A stretch of 64,000 nt of DNA from UBA8337 sp963932545 (GTDB lineage: Bacteria > Pseudomonadota > Alphaproteobacteria > RS24). Position 1 is the stretch's first letter. Each line of letters opens with the position of its first letter. A model generated the notes under the pieces. It saw nothing but the letters and a program-made list of their open reading frames with translations, ran no database searches and was not told where the DNA came from. The position numbers were made by a program, and so were the translations under genes. The DNA lies in NCBI GenBank assembly GCA_963932545.1, contig CAWVRH010000014.1:1-64000 (forward strand), read 5' to 3'. This document shows, piece after piece, positions 16,711 through 24,505 of the stretch.

Positions 16711-17433
16711 ATGCACGCTTCACTGATTATCCCCTGTTATAATGAGGCCGCTGGCCTAGAGACGCTGGTGGCGGCGTGTCGTGCGGCAGAGCTGCCCGAG
16801 ACTGTAGAAGTGGTACTGGTTGACAATGGATCGACCGATACGACGCCGAACGTTCTGGCTGCCCTGTTAAAAAAAGACCCGCAGATACGCGCCATTCGGG
16901 TGGAGGAAAATCAGGGATATGGCTTTGGTATTCTGGCCGGCTTAAACGCAGCAAAGGGCGAAATTTTGGGTTGGACGCATGCGGATTTACAGACCGACCC
17001 GGCTGATATGAACGCGGCTCTAGATTATTTTAAAACCCATTCTAAAACCATACTAGCCGAGGGCGAGCCATTGGCGGCCTTTGTGAAGGGCAAGCGCTTT
17101 GGTCGTCCGCTGGCAGATGTTGTGTTTACCATTGGCATGAGCTTTTTCGAAATGCTGCTATTGCGGCGCATGTTATGGGATATTAATGCCCAGCCGACGG
17201 TTTTCTCGCGGGCTTTTTTCGAAACATGGGAAGATCCGCCGCATGATTTTTCGTTGGACCTATATGCCTATTATATGGCCAAGAAAGCAGGGTTAAAAAT
17301 TCATCGTTTTCCTGTATATTTCGGAGAGCGCCAATTTGGCACCTCGCATTGGAATGTTGATCTGCGCAGCAAGTATAAATTTATCCGTCGAACCATTGAT
17401 TTCAGTTTAGAATTGAAAAAAAGGTATCTGTAA
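16711..17433 (+). CDS. GT2 polyprenyl-phosphate sugar synthase-like (DPM1/GtrB-like)
   Basis: The 240-residue enzyme has LIIPCYNEAAGLE at the N-terminus, VLVDNGSTDTT, the NQGYGFGILAGLNAAKGEI acceptor-side segment and a DXD-like THADLQTDP. These are hallmarks of dolichol/undecaprenyl-phosphate sugar synthases. It ends with a basic RRTIDFSLELKKRY segment. No C-terminal membrane helices are present, so it is the soluble DPM1-type form. It probably loads a sugar onto a polyprenyl phosphate for the GT-C protein encoded two genes later. Its stop overlaps the next start (TAATG), so translation is coupled. The donor is unknown, possibly the product of the upstream nucleotidyltransferase. Confidence 0.85.
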   Translation: MHASLIIPCYNEAAGLETLVAACRAAELPETVEVVLVDNGSTDTTPNVLAALLKKDPQIRAIRVEENQGYGFGILAGLNAAKGEILGWTHADLQTDPADMNAALDYFKTHSKTILAEGEPLAAFVKGKRFGRPLADVVFTIGMSFFEMLLLRRMLWDINAQPTVFSRAFFETWEDPPHDFSLDLYAYYMAKKAGLKIHRFPVYFGERQFGTSHWNVDLRSKYKFIRRTIDFSLELKKRYL

Positions 17434-18032
17434 TGCAATTTATTTCTCATCGCATCAATACCCTCGAGCAGCTGGAGGCGACGCCAGATCACTTTGGTGT
17501 TGAGATTGATATCCGCAGCTATGGATCCGACCTTGTTCTGCATCATGACCCGTTCGAGCGCGGGGAATTGTTCGATGAATGGCTCAAGGCGTTTCATCAT
17601 AAAACCCTTATTCTAAATGTAAAAGAAGAGGGTTTGGAGCCACACCTCATTCAACGGATGGCGGATATAGGCTGCGAAGATTACTTTTTTCTAGACCAGT
17701 CTTTCCCGTTTTTAGTGCGCTATGCGAAAGCCGCGCGTGGCCGCTCCGCCGTGCGGTTCTCCGAGTTTGAGAGCCTCGACACGGTTTTGGCTCTGGCGGG
17801 AAAAGTCGATTGGGTTTGGGTGGATTGCTTTACGAAGTTGCCGTTTAAAGATGATGATTACGATCGGTTGAAAGCGGCGGGGTTTAACTTGTGCTTGGTT
17901 TCGCCAGAGCTGCAAGGGCGCGATGCGGATGCGGCCATCGCAGATATGGGCGCGCAGATTTTGAGTTTGAACCTTCAGCCCGACGCGATTTGTACCAAGC
18001 GCGCAGATTTGTGGGAGCGGGTTATAGGATGA
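17433..18032 (+). CDS. GDPD-like (PI-PLC superfamily) phosphodiesterase, short form
   Basis: Residues 1-45 carry the glycerophosphodiester phosphodiesterase core: SHRIN with the first catalytic His-Arg, VEIDIR with the metal-binding Glu and Asp, and LVLHHDPF with the second His. The Lys-containing NVKEE strand follows. At 199 residues it is shorter than typical GDPDs (about 240-300), and the usual PENT block after the first His-Arg is absent. The substrate may therefore not be a simple glycerophosphodiester. No signal peptide is seen, so it acts in the cytoplasm. Coupling on both sides (TAATG upstream, ATGA downstream) ties it to the nucleotidyltransferase/kinase operon. A plausible role is making or breaking a phosphodiester-linked precursor. 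Confidence 0.75.
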   Translation: MQFISHRINTLEQLEATPDHFGVEIDIRSYGSDLVLHHDPFERGELFDEWLKAFHHKTLILNVKEEGLEPHLIQRMADIGCEDYFFLDQSFPFLVRYAKAARGRSAVRFSEFESLDTVLALAGKVDWVWVDCFTKLPFKDDDYDRLKAAGFNLCLVSPELQGRDADAAIADMGAQILSLNLQPDAICTKRADLWERVIG

Positions 18033-20092
18033 CAATCTCAGCCGTTCTCTCCACGTCGAGCTTTTGGATAGGGTGCGCCTTGCGCGGCCTTTTGCTGGCG
18101 GCCTTTGTGCCGGAGGCGGCTGGCGATTTATATGTTCCGTTTTTTGAGGCGACGGTAGGCCAGTCCCTGTTCGACCCATGGCTTGTCTGGGCAAACCTTG
18201 GAGGCCAAGCCGCAGCCTTTCCTTATGGCTTTGCTATGTGGCTGGTGTTTTTGCCGGGTTTTGCTTTGCAGGCAATCCTGCCGATAGAGGGCATGGCGCT
18301 GTATTTTGCCACCCTGTTTATTTGGGAATTTATCATTCTGATGGTTCTTGCCCGCCTCGTCGATGAGAAGGCTCGGCGTGTCCTGAGCTTGTTTTGGCTG
18401 TCGCCGATAACGCTCATGGCGACTTATGTGTATGGCTATAATGATATTGTCGCTGTCGGCTTTCTCATGACCGCTATTTTGTGTGTCCACAACCGGAGCT
18501 GGGTTTGGGCCGGTCTATCTTTGGCTTTTGCGGTATCTGCCAAACTCAGCATGGTGGTTGCGCTGCCGATTGTGGCGCTTTATTTCATCAATAAGCCGCC
18601 CGTTCGCAAACATGGCGTAAAAATTTCGCTGGCTTTTGCCACTGGTTTTGGCCTGCTCACTATTCCTTTTTTGGCGTCGGATGTAGCCCTAAGCTTTGTC
18701 AGCGGTAATTCTGAGATGGGCACTCTGGCCAATTATGCGGTGCCCTTTGGAGGGGCGAGTATTTTATTGCTGCCGCTCGGCTTTGTATTGTTTTTATATT
18801 GGATTTGGCGCGCCCGTCGGCTGAGTTTCAATATGTTTGTTTCCTTCCTCGGTGTCACCTTTTTGGCGCTGGCTCTATTGACCCCCGGCAGTGCCGGTTG
18901 GTTTGTCTGGAGCCTACCGTTCTTGGTTCTTTATCAAACCCAAAGTGGGCCTGTGGCGATACGCCTTGGCTATCTCTATGCCATCTTGTTTACGCTAAAC
19001 GCTTTGGTTCATAAGCCCGCGGTTTTATGGTCTGGAGCCGAAGTTGACCTGTTTGCCATAGCTAATGTTGATTTTCTCCCCACGCCTTTCGTGCAATCGG
19101 GGCTCGCCACTTTACTGGTTACTCTTGGGGTGATTATTGGGCTGCGGATGTGGCGCGAATCGATTTCTCAAAATGCGTTTTTCCGCGTTAGCCAACGACC
19201 GTTCATGCTGGCCATCGCTGGCGATTCTGGGGCTGGTAAAGACACTTTGGCGGAAGCCATTATTGATGTCTTTGGCGGACATTCGGCCACTAATTTGTCG
19301 GGCGATGATTACCATCGTTATGACCGTCAAAAACCCATGTGGCAGGTGATGACGCATCTTAATCCGGCGGCTAATAACCTTGAGGGCTTTACCGGCGATA
19401 TCGAAAAACTGCGGGCGGGTAAGACTATCTTGAAACGCCATTACGATCATGCGACGGGCAAACTTAGTCGTCCCGAAAAACTGGCTTCGCGCGATTTCGT
19501 TATTGCGTCAGGCCTGCATGCTTTCTTCTCGGCCAAGCAATCGGCTTTGTTTGATTTGAAGATATATCTCGCTATTGATGAGGGTTTGCGCCGTGGGTAC
19601 AAAATTCATCGTGATACCGTGTTGCGCGGAAAATCATTGGAAAGCACTCTGGAGGCCTTGGAGTCGCGGCGTGCAGATTTTGAGAACTTTGTCGCGCCCC
19701 AAGAAGATCAAGCCGATATCGTGTTTTCTTTGCAGCCTGAACGGGCCTTGCCGGAGAGCGGCTCTCTGGACGATGTCAACCTTAGGCTGAAGGCTAAATT
19801 TGCGTCTGGCAACAATGAAGAGCTTTTGGCTCGAATTCTGACAGGCCTTTTGATGTGCGAGGTCAGCACCAAACGAGACCGCGCCAATGGAAATGTGGAA
19901 ATGACGATATCGGGCGATATTAGCGCAACCGATGTTGCCATGGTCGTCGATCTCGTGTGCCCTAATTTGATGGAGTTCTTTGATGACGCGCCGAAATGGA
20001 AAACGGGCATGACGGGCGTTATGCAATTGGTTACCTTAATGGTTATCGCCAGCCAAATGGCGGCACGGGGAAGTTATGAAAATTCTATCTAA
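18029..20092 (+). CDS. Fusion: GT-C-like membrane glycosyltransferase + uridine-kinase-like P-loop kinase
   Basis: The N-terminal 385 residues of this 687-residue protein have about nine to ten membrane spans, with an early GDLYVPFFEA loop and YGYNDIVAVG, as in polyprenyl-mannose transferases. From about residue 390 the chain becomes soluble and is clearly a uridine kinase/phosphoribulokinase-type domain. That domain has Walker A AGDSGAGKDT, the substrate motif SGDDYHRYDR, a SGLHAFFS segment, and RRGYKIHRDTVLRG (lid-like basic residues). A further 90 residues follow. The open frame is continuous, with hydrophobic and kinase parts in one frame, so this is a genuine fusion in the sequence given. 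The start is the ATG overlapping the upstream stop; an earlier frame from 17891 is inside the GDPD gene. Confidence 0.85.
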   Translation: MTISAVLSTSSFWIGCALRGLLLAAFVPEAAGDLYVPFFEATVGQSLFDPWLVWANLGGQAAAFPYGFAMWLVFLPGFALQAILPIEGMALYFATLFIWEFIILMVLARLVDEKARRVLSLFWLSPITLMATYVYGYNDIVAVGFLMTAILCVHNRSWVWAGLSLAFAVSAKLSMVVALPIVALYFINKPPVRKHGVKISLAFATGFGLLTIPFLASDVALSFVSGNSEMGTLANYAVPFGGASILLLPLGFVLFLYWIWRARRLSFNMFVSFLGVTFLALALLTPGSAGWFVWSLPFLVLYQTQSGPVAIRLGYLYAILFTLNALVHKPAVLWSGAEVDLFAIANVDFLPTPFVQSGLATLLVTLGVIIGLRMWRESISQNAFFRVSQRPFMLAIAGDSGAGKDTLAEAIIDVFGGHSATNLSGDDYHRYDRQKPMWQVMTHLNPAANNLEGFTGDIEKLRAGKTILKRHYDHATGKLSRPEKLASRDFVIASGLHAFFSAKQSALFDLKIYLAIDEGLRRGYKIHRDTVLRGKSLESTLEALESRRADFENFVAPQEDQADIVFSLQPERALPESGSLDDVNLRLKAKFASGNNEELLARILTGLLMCEVSTKRDRANGNVEMTISGDISATDVAMVVDLVCPNLMEFFDDAPKWKTGMTGVMQLVTLMVIASQMAARGSYENSI

Positions 20093-20825
20093 AGTTGTGT
20101 TAAGCGAGGCGCCGTCCGCGATTTTTGTTGATTTAGACAACACGCTTTACCCATATGACCCAGGTCATAAAGCTGGGTTAGCTGCCGTCGGCGATAAGTT
20201 GAAGACCAACTTTGATGTTCAGCCCGAGCAATTTAAAGCTTTGTTTGACGCGGCTCGCAACAGCGTGAAAATGCGCTTAGGCGACGCTCCTTCTGCGCGC
20301 AGTCGGCTGCTGTATTTTCAAGAGTTGCTCGAGTCCATTGGTTTGGGAGCGGCTGTGCTAAAGGCGCTCGACTATGAACAAACTTATTGGCGCACTTTTT
20401 TGCGGCATAGCTATTTGTTTGAAGGCGTCACCGAGTTTCTCGATGAAGCCCGGTTGCGGAGCATTCCTGTCGTGCTCATCACCAATTTGACGGCGCAAAT
20501 TCAGTTTCAAAAACTAATCTATCTTGGCATCGAAGAGGCCTTTGATTTTGTCATTACGAGTGAACAAATTGGCGCGGAAAAACCCAAGCCTGAAATTTTT
20601 CATGCCGCCGTGGCCAAAGTCAATTGTGAGCCCGCGAAAGTATGGATGATTGGAGATGATTTGGAGTGCGACATGGCAGGTAGCAAGCAGGCTTTGGATT
20701 GCCTGAGCTTTTTAAAAACCAATGGGTCAGCCCCCACAAAAACACGTCTTGCGAACGTTGATGTCACTTTTGACGATTTCTCAAAATTGACGGAAACCCT
20801 ATCTAAATTGGAAGTTACGAAATGA
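20076..20825 (+). CDS. HAD family hydrolase (pyrimidine-5'-nucleotidase/YjjG-like)
   Basis: All four HAD motifs are present in 249 residues: FVDLDNTLYP (DxDxT), VLITNLTA, the Lys of AEKPKPEIF and MIGDDLECD. The cap is of the small alpha-helical type inserted between motifs I and II. Family enzymes hydrolyse nucleotide or sugar monophosphates in the cytoplasm. The first 17 bases overlap the preceding gene, and its stop overlaps the aldolase start, so it belongs to the same operon. It may remove a phosphate after the aldolase step, or clean up a dead-end product of the kinase. That assignment is inference. Confidence 0.85.
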   Translation: MKILSKVVLSEAPSAIFVDLDNTLYPYDPGHKAGLAAVGDKLKTNFDVQPEQFKALFDAARNSVKMRLGDAPSARSRLLYFQELLESIGLGAAVLKALDYEQTYWRTFLRHSYLFEGVTEFLDEARLRSIPVVLITNLTAQIQFQKLIYLGIEEAFDFVITSEQIGAEKPKPEIFHAAVAKVNCEPAKVWMIGDDLECDMAGSKQALDCLSFLKTNGSAPTKTRLANVDVTFDDFSKLTETLSKLEVTK

Positions 20826-21859
20826 CCTCGGCACGTAGCTCGCACGGCGATGACCTCATTGCCCTTTGTGCGCGTGTTGGCCGAGACCGTTTGTTGGTGC
20901 AAGGCGGCGGCGGTAATGCTTCTTGGAAGGAAGCGGATACCTTATGGGTAAAGGCTTCGGGAACGCGGCTGTCGGAAGCGGAAGAGAAATCTATTTTTGT
21001 GCCAGTAGATTTGCAGCCCGTTCGCGAGCGCTTGCAAAAAGGTGATTTTTCGACCCAGCCCAAAGCTGCCGATGGCGGTAGTTTGCGCCCCTCTATTGAA
21101 ACCCTATTACATGCGCTCATGCCGCAAAAATATGTCCTCCATGTGCATGCCATTGATCCTTTGGCTTTATTGGTGGGCCGCAATCCGCGCGCTGTTTTTG
21201 CGGCCGCTCTGCCTAGCGATATAGCTTGGTGCCTCGTCGATTATTTCAAACCGGGAGCTGATTTGGCGCAAGCGGTTAGTGAGGCAGCCGATGATTTGGG
21301 AGCCATGGATGCGGTGATGTTAGCTAACCATGGTATTGTGGTGGCCGCCGAAACGGTAAGCGAATTGGACAAAAAACTGGCACGGATTATCGAATGTGTT
21401 CGCCAGCCCGTTCAGCTAACGGCTCCGGAAAATTCTAGTGCCGCAAGCCTGCCAGCGGCTTTGGCAGAGCATTATGCATGGTCGAAAGATCAAGACCTCG
21501 ATGTTTTGGCTTGGGATGCGGCGGCGCTGGATACGGCGAAAACGGCATGGGTTTTATATCCAGATCACGCGGTATTTTTGGGCCCGCGTGCGGTCTGTTG
21601 TCCGTTGGAGCGTTTAGGTGGCGAGGCGCCAGCCCTTATTGAAAAAGGGCCAGACTTTATTTTGGTCGAAGGGGAAGGTGTGTTGGTGTCAAGCACGGCC
21701 ACGCAAGCCGCCCGCGAGCAATTGCTGTGTTACGCAGATGTGGTCGTTCGGCTTCGCACCGATAGTGCGCCAGTGCCTTTGGCGGATGCAGATGTGGCTG
21801 ACCTATTGGATTGGGATGCAGAAAAATATCGTCAATCTCTGGCGGCGACGCAATTGTAG
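20822..21859 (+). CDS. Class II aldolase/adducin family protein
   Basis: The 345-residue protein begins with LIALCARVGRDRLLVQ and GGGGNAS (phosphate-binding loop), then VKASGTRL, the zinc-site VLHVHAIDPLALL and the later NHGIVV histidine. Class II aldolases and ribulose-phosphate epimerases use Zn to form or break a C-C bond next to a phosphorylated ketose. It is longer than a simple aldolase (about 215-275) by roughly 100 C-terminal residues. Those carry WVLYPDHAVFLGP, resembling the aldolase half of bifunctional aldolase/dehydrogenase proteins without their SDR half. It is the last gene of the operon and ends two bases from a converging gene. The product is unknown. Confidence 0.85.
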   Translation: MTSARSSHGDDLIALCARVGRDRLLVQGGGGNASWKEADTLWVKASGTRLSEAEEKSIFVPVDLQPVRERLQKGDFSTQPKAADGGSLRPSIETLLHALMPQKYVLHVHAIDPLALLVGRNPRAVFAAALPSDIAWCLVDYFKPGADLAQAVSEAADDLGAMDAVMLANHGIVVAAETVSELDKKLARIIECVRQPVQLTAPENSSAASLPAALAEHYAWSKDQDLDVLAWDAAALDTAKTAWVLYPDHAVFLGPRAVCCPLERLGGEAPALIEKGPDFILVEGEGVLVSSTATQAAREQLLCYADVVVRLRTDSAPVPLADADVADLLDWDAEKYRQSLAATQL

Positions 21860-21860
21860 A

Positions 21861-23447
21861 TTATGGGTCTTGGCTGATTTTTTGCCAGATTGCCAAATCA
21901 TCTCGATTGAGAACCAACTCATAACATGGTGCCGTTTGGCAGTTGCCATGCGGCGCGCGCAAGCGTGGCATCGCCAGCGCATGGGCCTCGTTCAGTTCAA
22001 GGTCATGTTCGGTTCGCGTTTGCGAGGATGTCTCGACGATTTGGCCTTGGACGATGATTGCGTGCGGGGTCTGTGACCAGAGGTGATAGGGCCCCCAATA
22101 ATTCTCGATAGAATAGGCCTGTGTGGACCCGACTTGATAGAGGCGCGGGTCGAAGTGAATGAGCCAAGGCTCGGAAGCCGACGGCAAGTTTTGCAAATAA
22201 TCTTGCACTTGGGCGTATTGGCTTTCGAGGCGTAATTGCTGTGTTGCGGTAGGGCGGGGCAATTGAGTTTGATATCTATTGTTTTGCAAAGCGTAGGCGT
22301 TGGCACATATCGCCAACAAGCCAAGCAGATAGACAGTCCGCACTGTTTTGGGGAACCAGCCAGTGTTTGGCGCGTGCGTTAGGTACAAATTTAGACCCGC
22401 GATTAGCAGCACATAGCTAGGCCACAAGTAATGCCCCCACAGTCTTGGTGTCGTGAAAACAATGGCCAAGAACCAAGTGAGGGCAATGCCGAGAAGAAGC
22501 ACGCTGAGGGGCAGGCTTTGCAGCCGCGCCTTCGGCAAATGGCGCATGACAACAGCGGCTGCCAATGCAAATAGAGCGCCAAAAGCGACGGTATTTAGGC
22601 CACCGCCGACAGCCTGTGGAAAGCCTTTGAGCCATAAAACAATGGGCAGCCCCAGAATGTCTGAGCCATGCGCAGAATTGCCTATGGTGGAATGAAGATA
22701 GACTTCCCAGCCATAAGGGATAACCAGCAGTATCGGCACATTGGCCAACATGCCCAGACCAAAGCCGCCGATAAACCGCCATGTATTGGCTTTTGTGAGG
22801 CTTGTTTGAGTGTCTCCAAGGCGGGCTCGGAGAACGGCGGAGACGAGCCAAACGGCCAACACGGGAAGGGCAAATAGGGACGACAGTTTGAACCCCATAG
22901 CCAGCCCGATAAAAAGCCCCGCGATAAGAGGACGATGTTTGGATAAAGCCAGAAGGCCAATCAATAGGCACAAGACTTGTGGGGCATCGGGCTTTGGCAG
23001 GGTCGCGAAATATTCAGTATAGGGCAGGCTCAAAATAGTTATGGCCGCCAGGGCAGATAGCCAACCATAGCGCCCCATTTTAAAGACCAGTAGAGCGCTG
23101 GCCAAAATGGAGAGGTAGAAAAACAGGCGGATAGAGGAAATAAAACCACTCTCGCCGAAAATAACGTCGGAAGCGCCGGCAACGGCGGCCGGTAAAACAT
23201 ACATCAATCGTCCATAGCGAAAGTCGGATCCAACAAGAGCCACAACCAAGTCAACGGGCCCTCGTGCCTGCGTGATGGGCTTTATCTGATCGTAGGAGAT
23301 ACGTTCATCCATGTGCAGCAAGAAACGTCCATCATTAAAATCGGTGATGGCAGGCCAAACCAAAACAAACCCATGCCAGATAATAAAACCGAGCAGCAGC
23401 AGCTTTGGATAGTGCTGAGCAACAAAAAATCTGGAAGGCTGGGTCAT
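21861..23447 (-). CDS. GT-C-like membrane glycosyltransferase (GT39/GT83-like)
   Basis: The 528-residue protein has about ten membrane segments and a periplasmic C-terminal region of about 130 residues. Its first loop reads LLHMDERISYDQI, giving the adjacent acidic pair (Asp-Glu) expected of the catalytic site of dolichyl-phosphate-mannose-type transferases. The family moves a sugar from polyprenyl phosphate onto a glycan or lipid outside the inner membrane. It converges on the aldolase gene with one base between stops. It is followed upstream in the same direction by wecA, ten bases away, so the genes down to 28875 may form one minus-strand unit. Acceptor unknown. Confidence 0.72.
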   Translation of the reverse strand: MTQPSRFFVAQHYPKLLLLGFIIWHGFVLVWPAITDFNDGRFLLHMDERISYDQIKPITQARGPVDLVVALVGSDFRYGRLMYVLPAAVAGASDVIFGESGFISSIRLFFYLSILASALLVFKMGRYGWLSALAAITILSLPYTEYFATLPKPDAPQVLCLLIGLLALSKHRPLIAGLFIGLAMGFKLSSLFALPVLAVWLVSAVLRARLGDTQTSLTKANTWRFIGGFGLGMLANVPILLVIPYGWEVYLHSTIGNSAHGSDILGLPIVLWLKGFPQAVGGGLNTVAFGALFALAAAVVMRHLPKARLQSLPLSVLLLGIALTWFLAIVFTTPRLWGHYLWPSYVLLIAGLNLYLTHAPNTGWFPKTVRTVYLLGLLAICANAYALQNNRYQTQLPRPTATQQLRLESQYAQVQDYLQNLPSASEPWLIHFDPRLYQVGSTQAYSIENYWGPYHLWSQTPHAIIVQGQIVETSSQTRTEHDLELNEAHALAMPRLRAPHGNCQTAPCYELVLNRDDLAIWQKISQDP

Positions 23448-23457
23448 GCGCTTGGCT

Positions 23458-24501
23458 CTATTTTTTTTTTGGGGTAGATAATTTTTTCGTCACGGATCTG
23501 TAGTAGAAAACTGGCAGCAGAATGAAAATAGCGCCAGCTACAAGGCCGCCGAACTGGCTGAGCACAAAACCCGACCAGAACAAAACATCGGCCATAATCA
23601 GCATGACGATTAATGTGGCGCGTGCGGATAGGCCAGTGTCCATAAGCAAATGATGCAAATGCGTGCGGTCTGGCGCCATGGGCGATAGGCCTTGGCGCAG
23701 GCGGCGATAAATCAGGGTCAGCGTATCGACAACTGGCAGGGCGACCATCCATGGCACGAGGGAGGTGGGGAGCGTGTCCGTCAGGGGCTGGCGTTGGCTG
23801 GCCATGATCAGATGATAGGCGAGAAATAGCCCAAGAATCATCGATCCAGTGTCGCCCAAGAAGACTTTCTGACTTTTTATCAGCCCGATATTGAGCAAGA
23901 AAAATCCCATTATGGCAGCGCTAAAGACAATTACTTCCAGCAACACATCGTCACCCAAGGGCCGACCAATGAGCTGCATGGCCATCACCAGATGCACGAG
24001 AGCCATGAGCGCAAGACTGGCGGCCAACCCATCAATGCCATCGCTCATGTTCAGGGCATTGATCAAACCGACGATGGCGATCAGCGTGAGCGGATATCCC
24101 CAAATGCCCAGCAATAGCTCACTGCCACCTGGCAAACTGCCCAGAGACGCAATGTGAATGTCGCCCGCGACCATAATGATTAAAGCGGCGCCAACTTGGC
24201 CGAGTAACTTATATGTGGGTTTTAAATCATAACGGTCGTCGCAAAGGCCCAAGACCAATAGCAAAGCCATCGCGATTATCAGGGGGGCGTTGAGCGCGGA
24301 TAAATAGGCCAAAATAGCGCTGAAAGTGAGGAAGATGACCACGCCTCCGAGCAGAGGAATGTCGCCCGTGTGGGTTTTGCGTCCGCCAGGCTTGTCGACC
24401 AACCCAAGGCGATAGGCGAGTGGCCTTAGGGCAAAACTTAAGACGAGGCTGATGGCTACAGTGATGAGGGCCAAAGTGCTTAAAAAAGGGCTTAAACTCA
24501 T
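23458..24501 (-). CDS. wecA: Undecaprenyl-phosphate sugar-1-phosphate transferase (WecA/MraY superfamily)
   Basis: The polytopic enzyme (347 residues, about eleven spans) carries the family motifs in order: LLGGVVIF, LGLCDDRYDL (Asp pair), NALNMSDGIDGLA, FLGDTGS and the cytoplasmic His-rich DRTHLHHLL loop. It transfers HexNAc-1-phosphate from a UDP-sugar to undecaprenyl phosphate and so starts O-antigen-type glycans. WecA assignment is preferred over MraY because of the HLHHLL loop and the polysaccharide setting. Exact donor (GlcNAc or other) is inferred. It lies between a GT-C protein and a Wzy/WaaL-like protein in the same orientation. Confidence 0.87.
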   Translation of the reverse strand: MSLSPFLSTLALITVAISLVLSFALRPLAYRLGLVDKPGGRKTHTGDIPLLGGVVIFLTFSAILAYLSALNAPLIIAMALLLVLGLCDDRYDLKPTYKLLGQVGAALIIMVAGDIHIASLGSLPGGSELLLGIWGYPLTLIAIVGLINALNMSDGIDGLAASLALMALVHLVMAMQLIGRPLGDDVLLEVIVFSAAIMGFFLLNIGLIKSQKVFLGDTGSMILGLFLAYHLIMASQRQPLTDTLPTSLVPWMVALPVVDTLTLIYRRLRQGLSPMAPDRTHLHHLLMDTGLSARATLIVMLIMADVLFWSGFVLSQFGGLVAGAIFILLPVFYYRSVTKKLSTPKKK

Positions 24502-24505
24502 GAGG

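Noticed and set aside
17891..18028. In-frame extension upstream of the GT-C-kinase fusion
   Set aside because: It lies wholly within the GDPD-like gene in another frame and is Arg-rich in the manner of a shadow frame. The ATG at 18029 gives an ATGA overlap typical of this operon.
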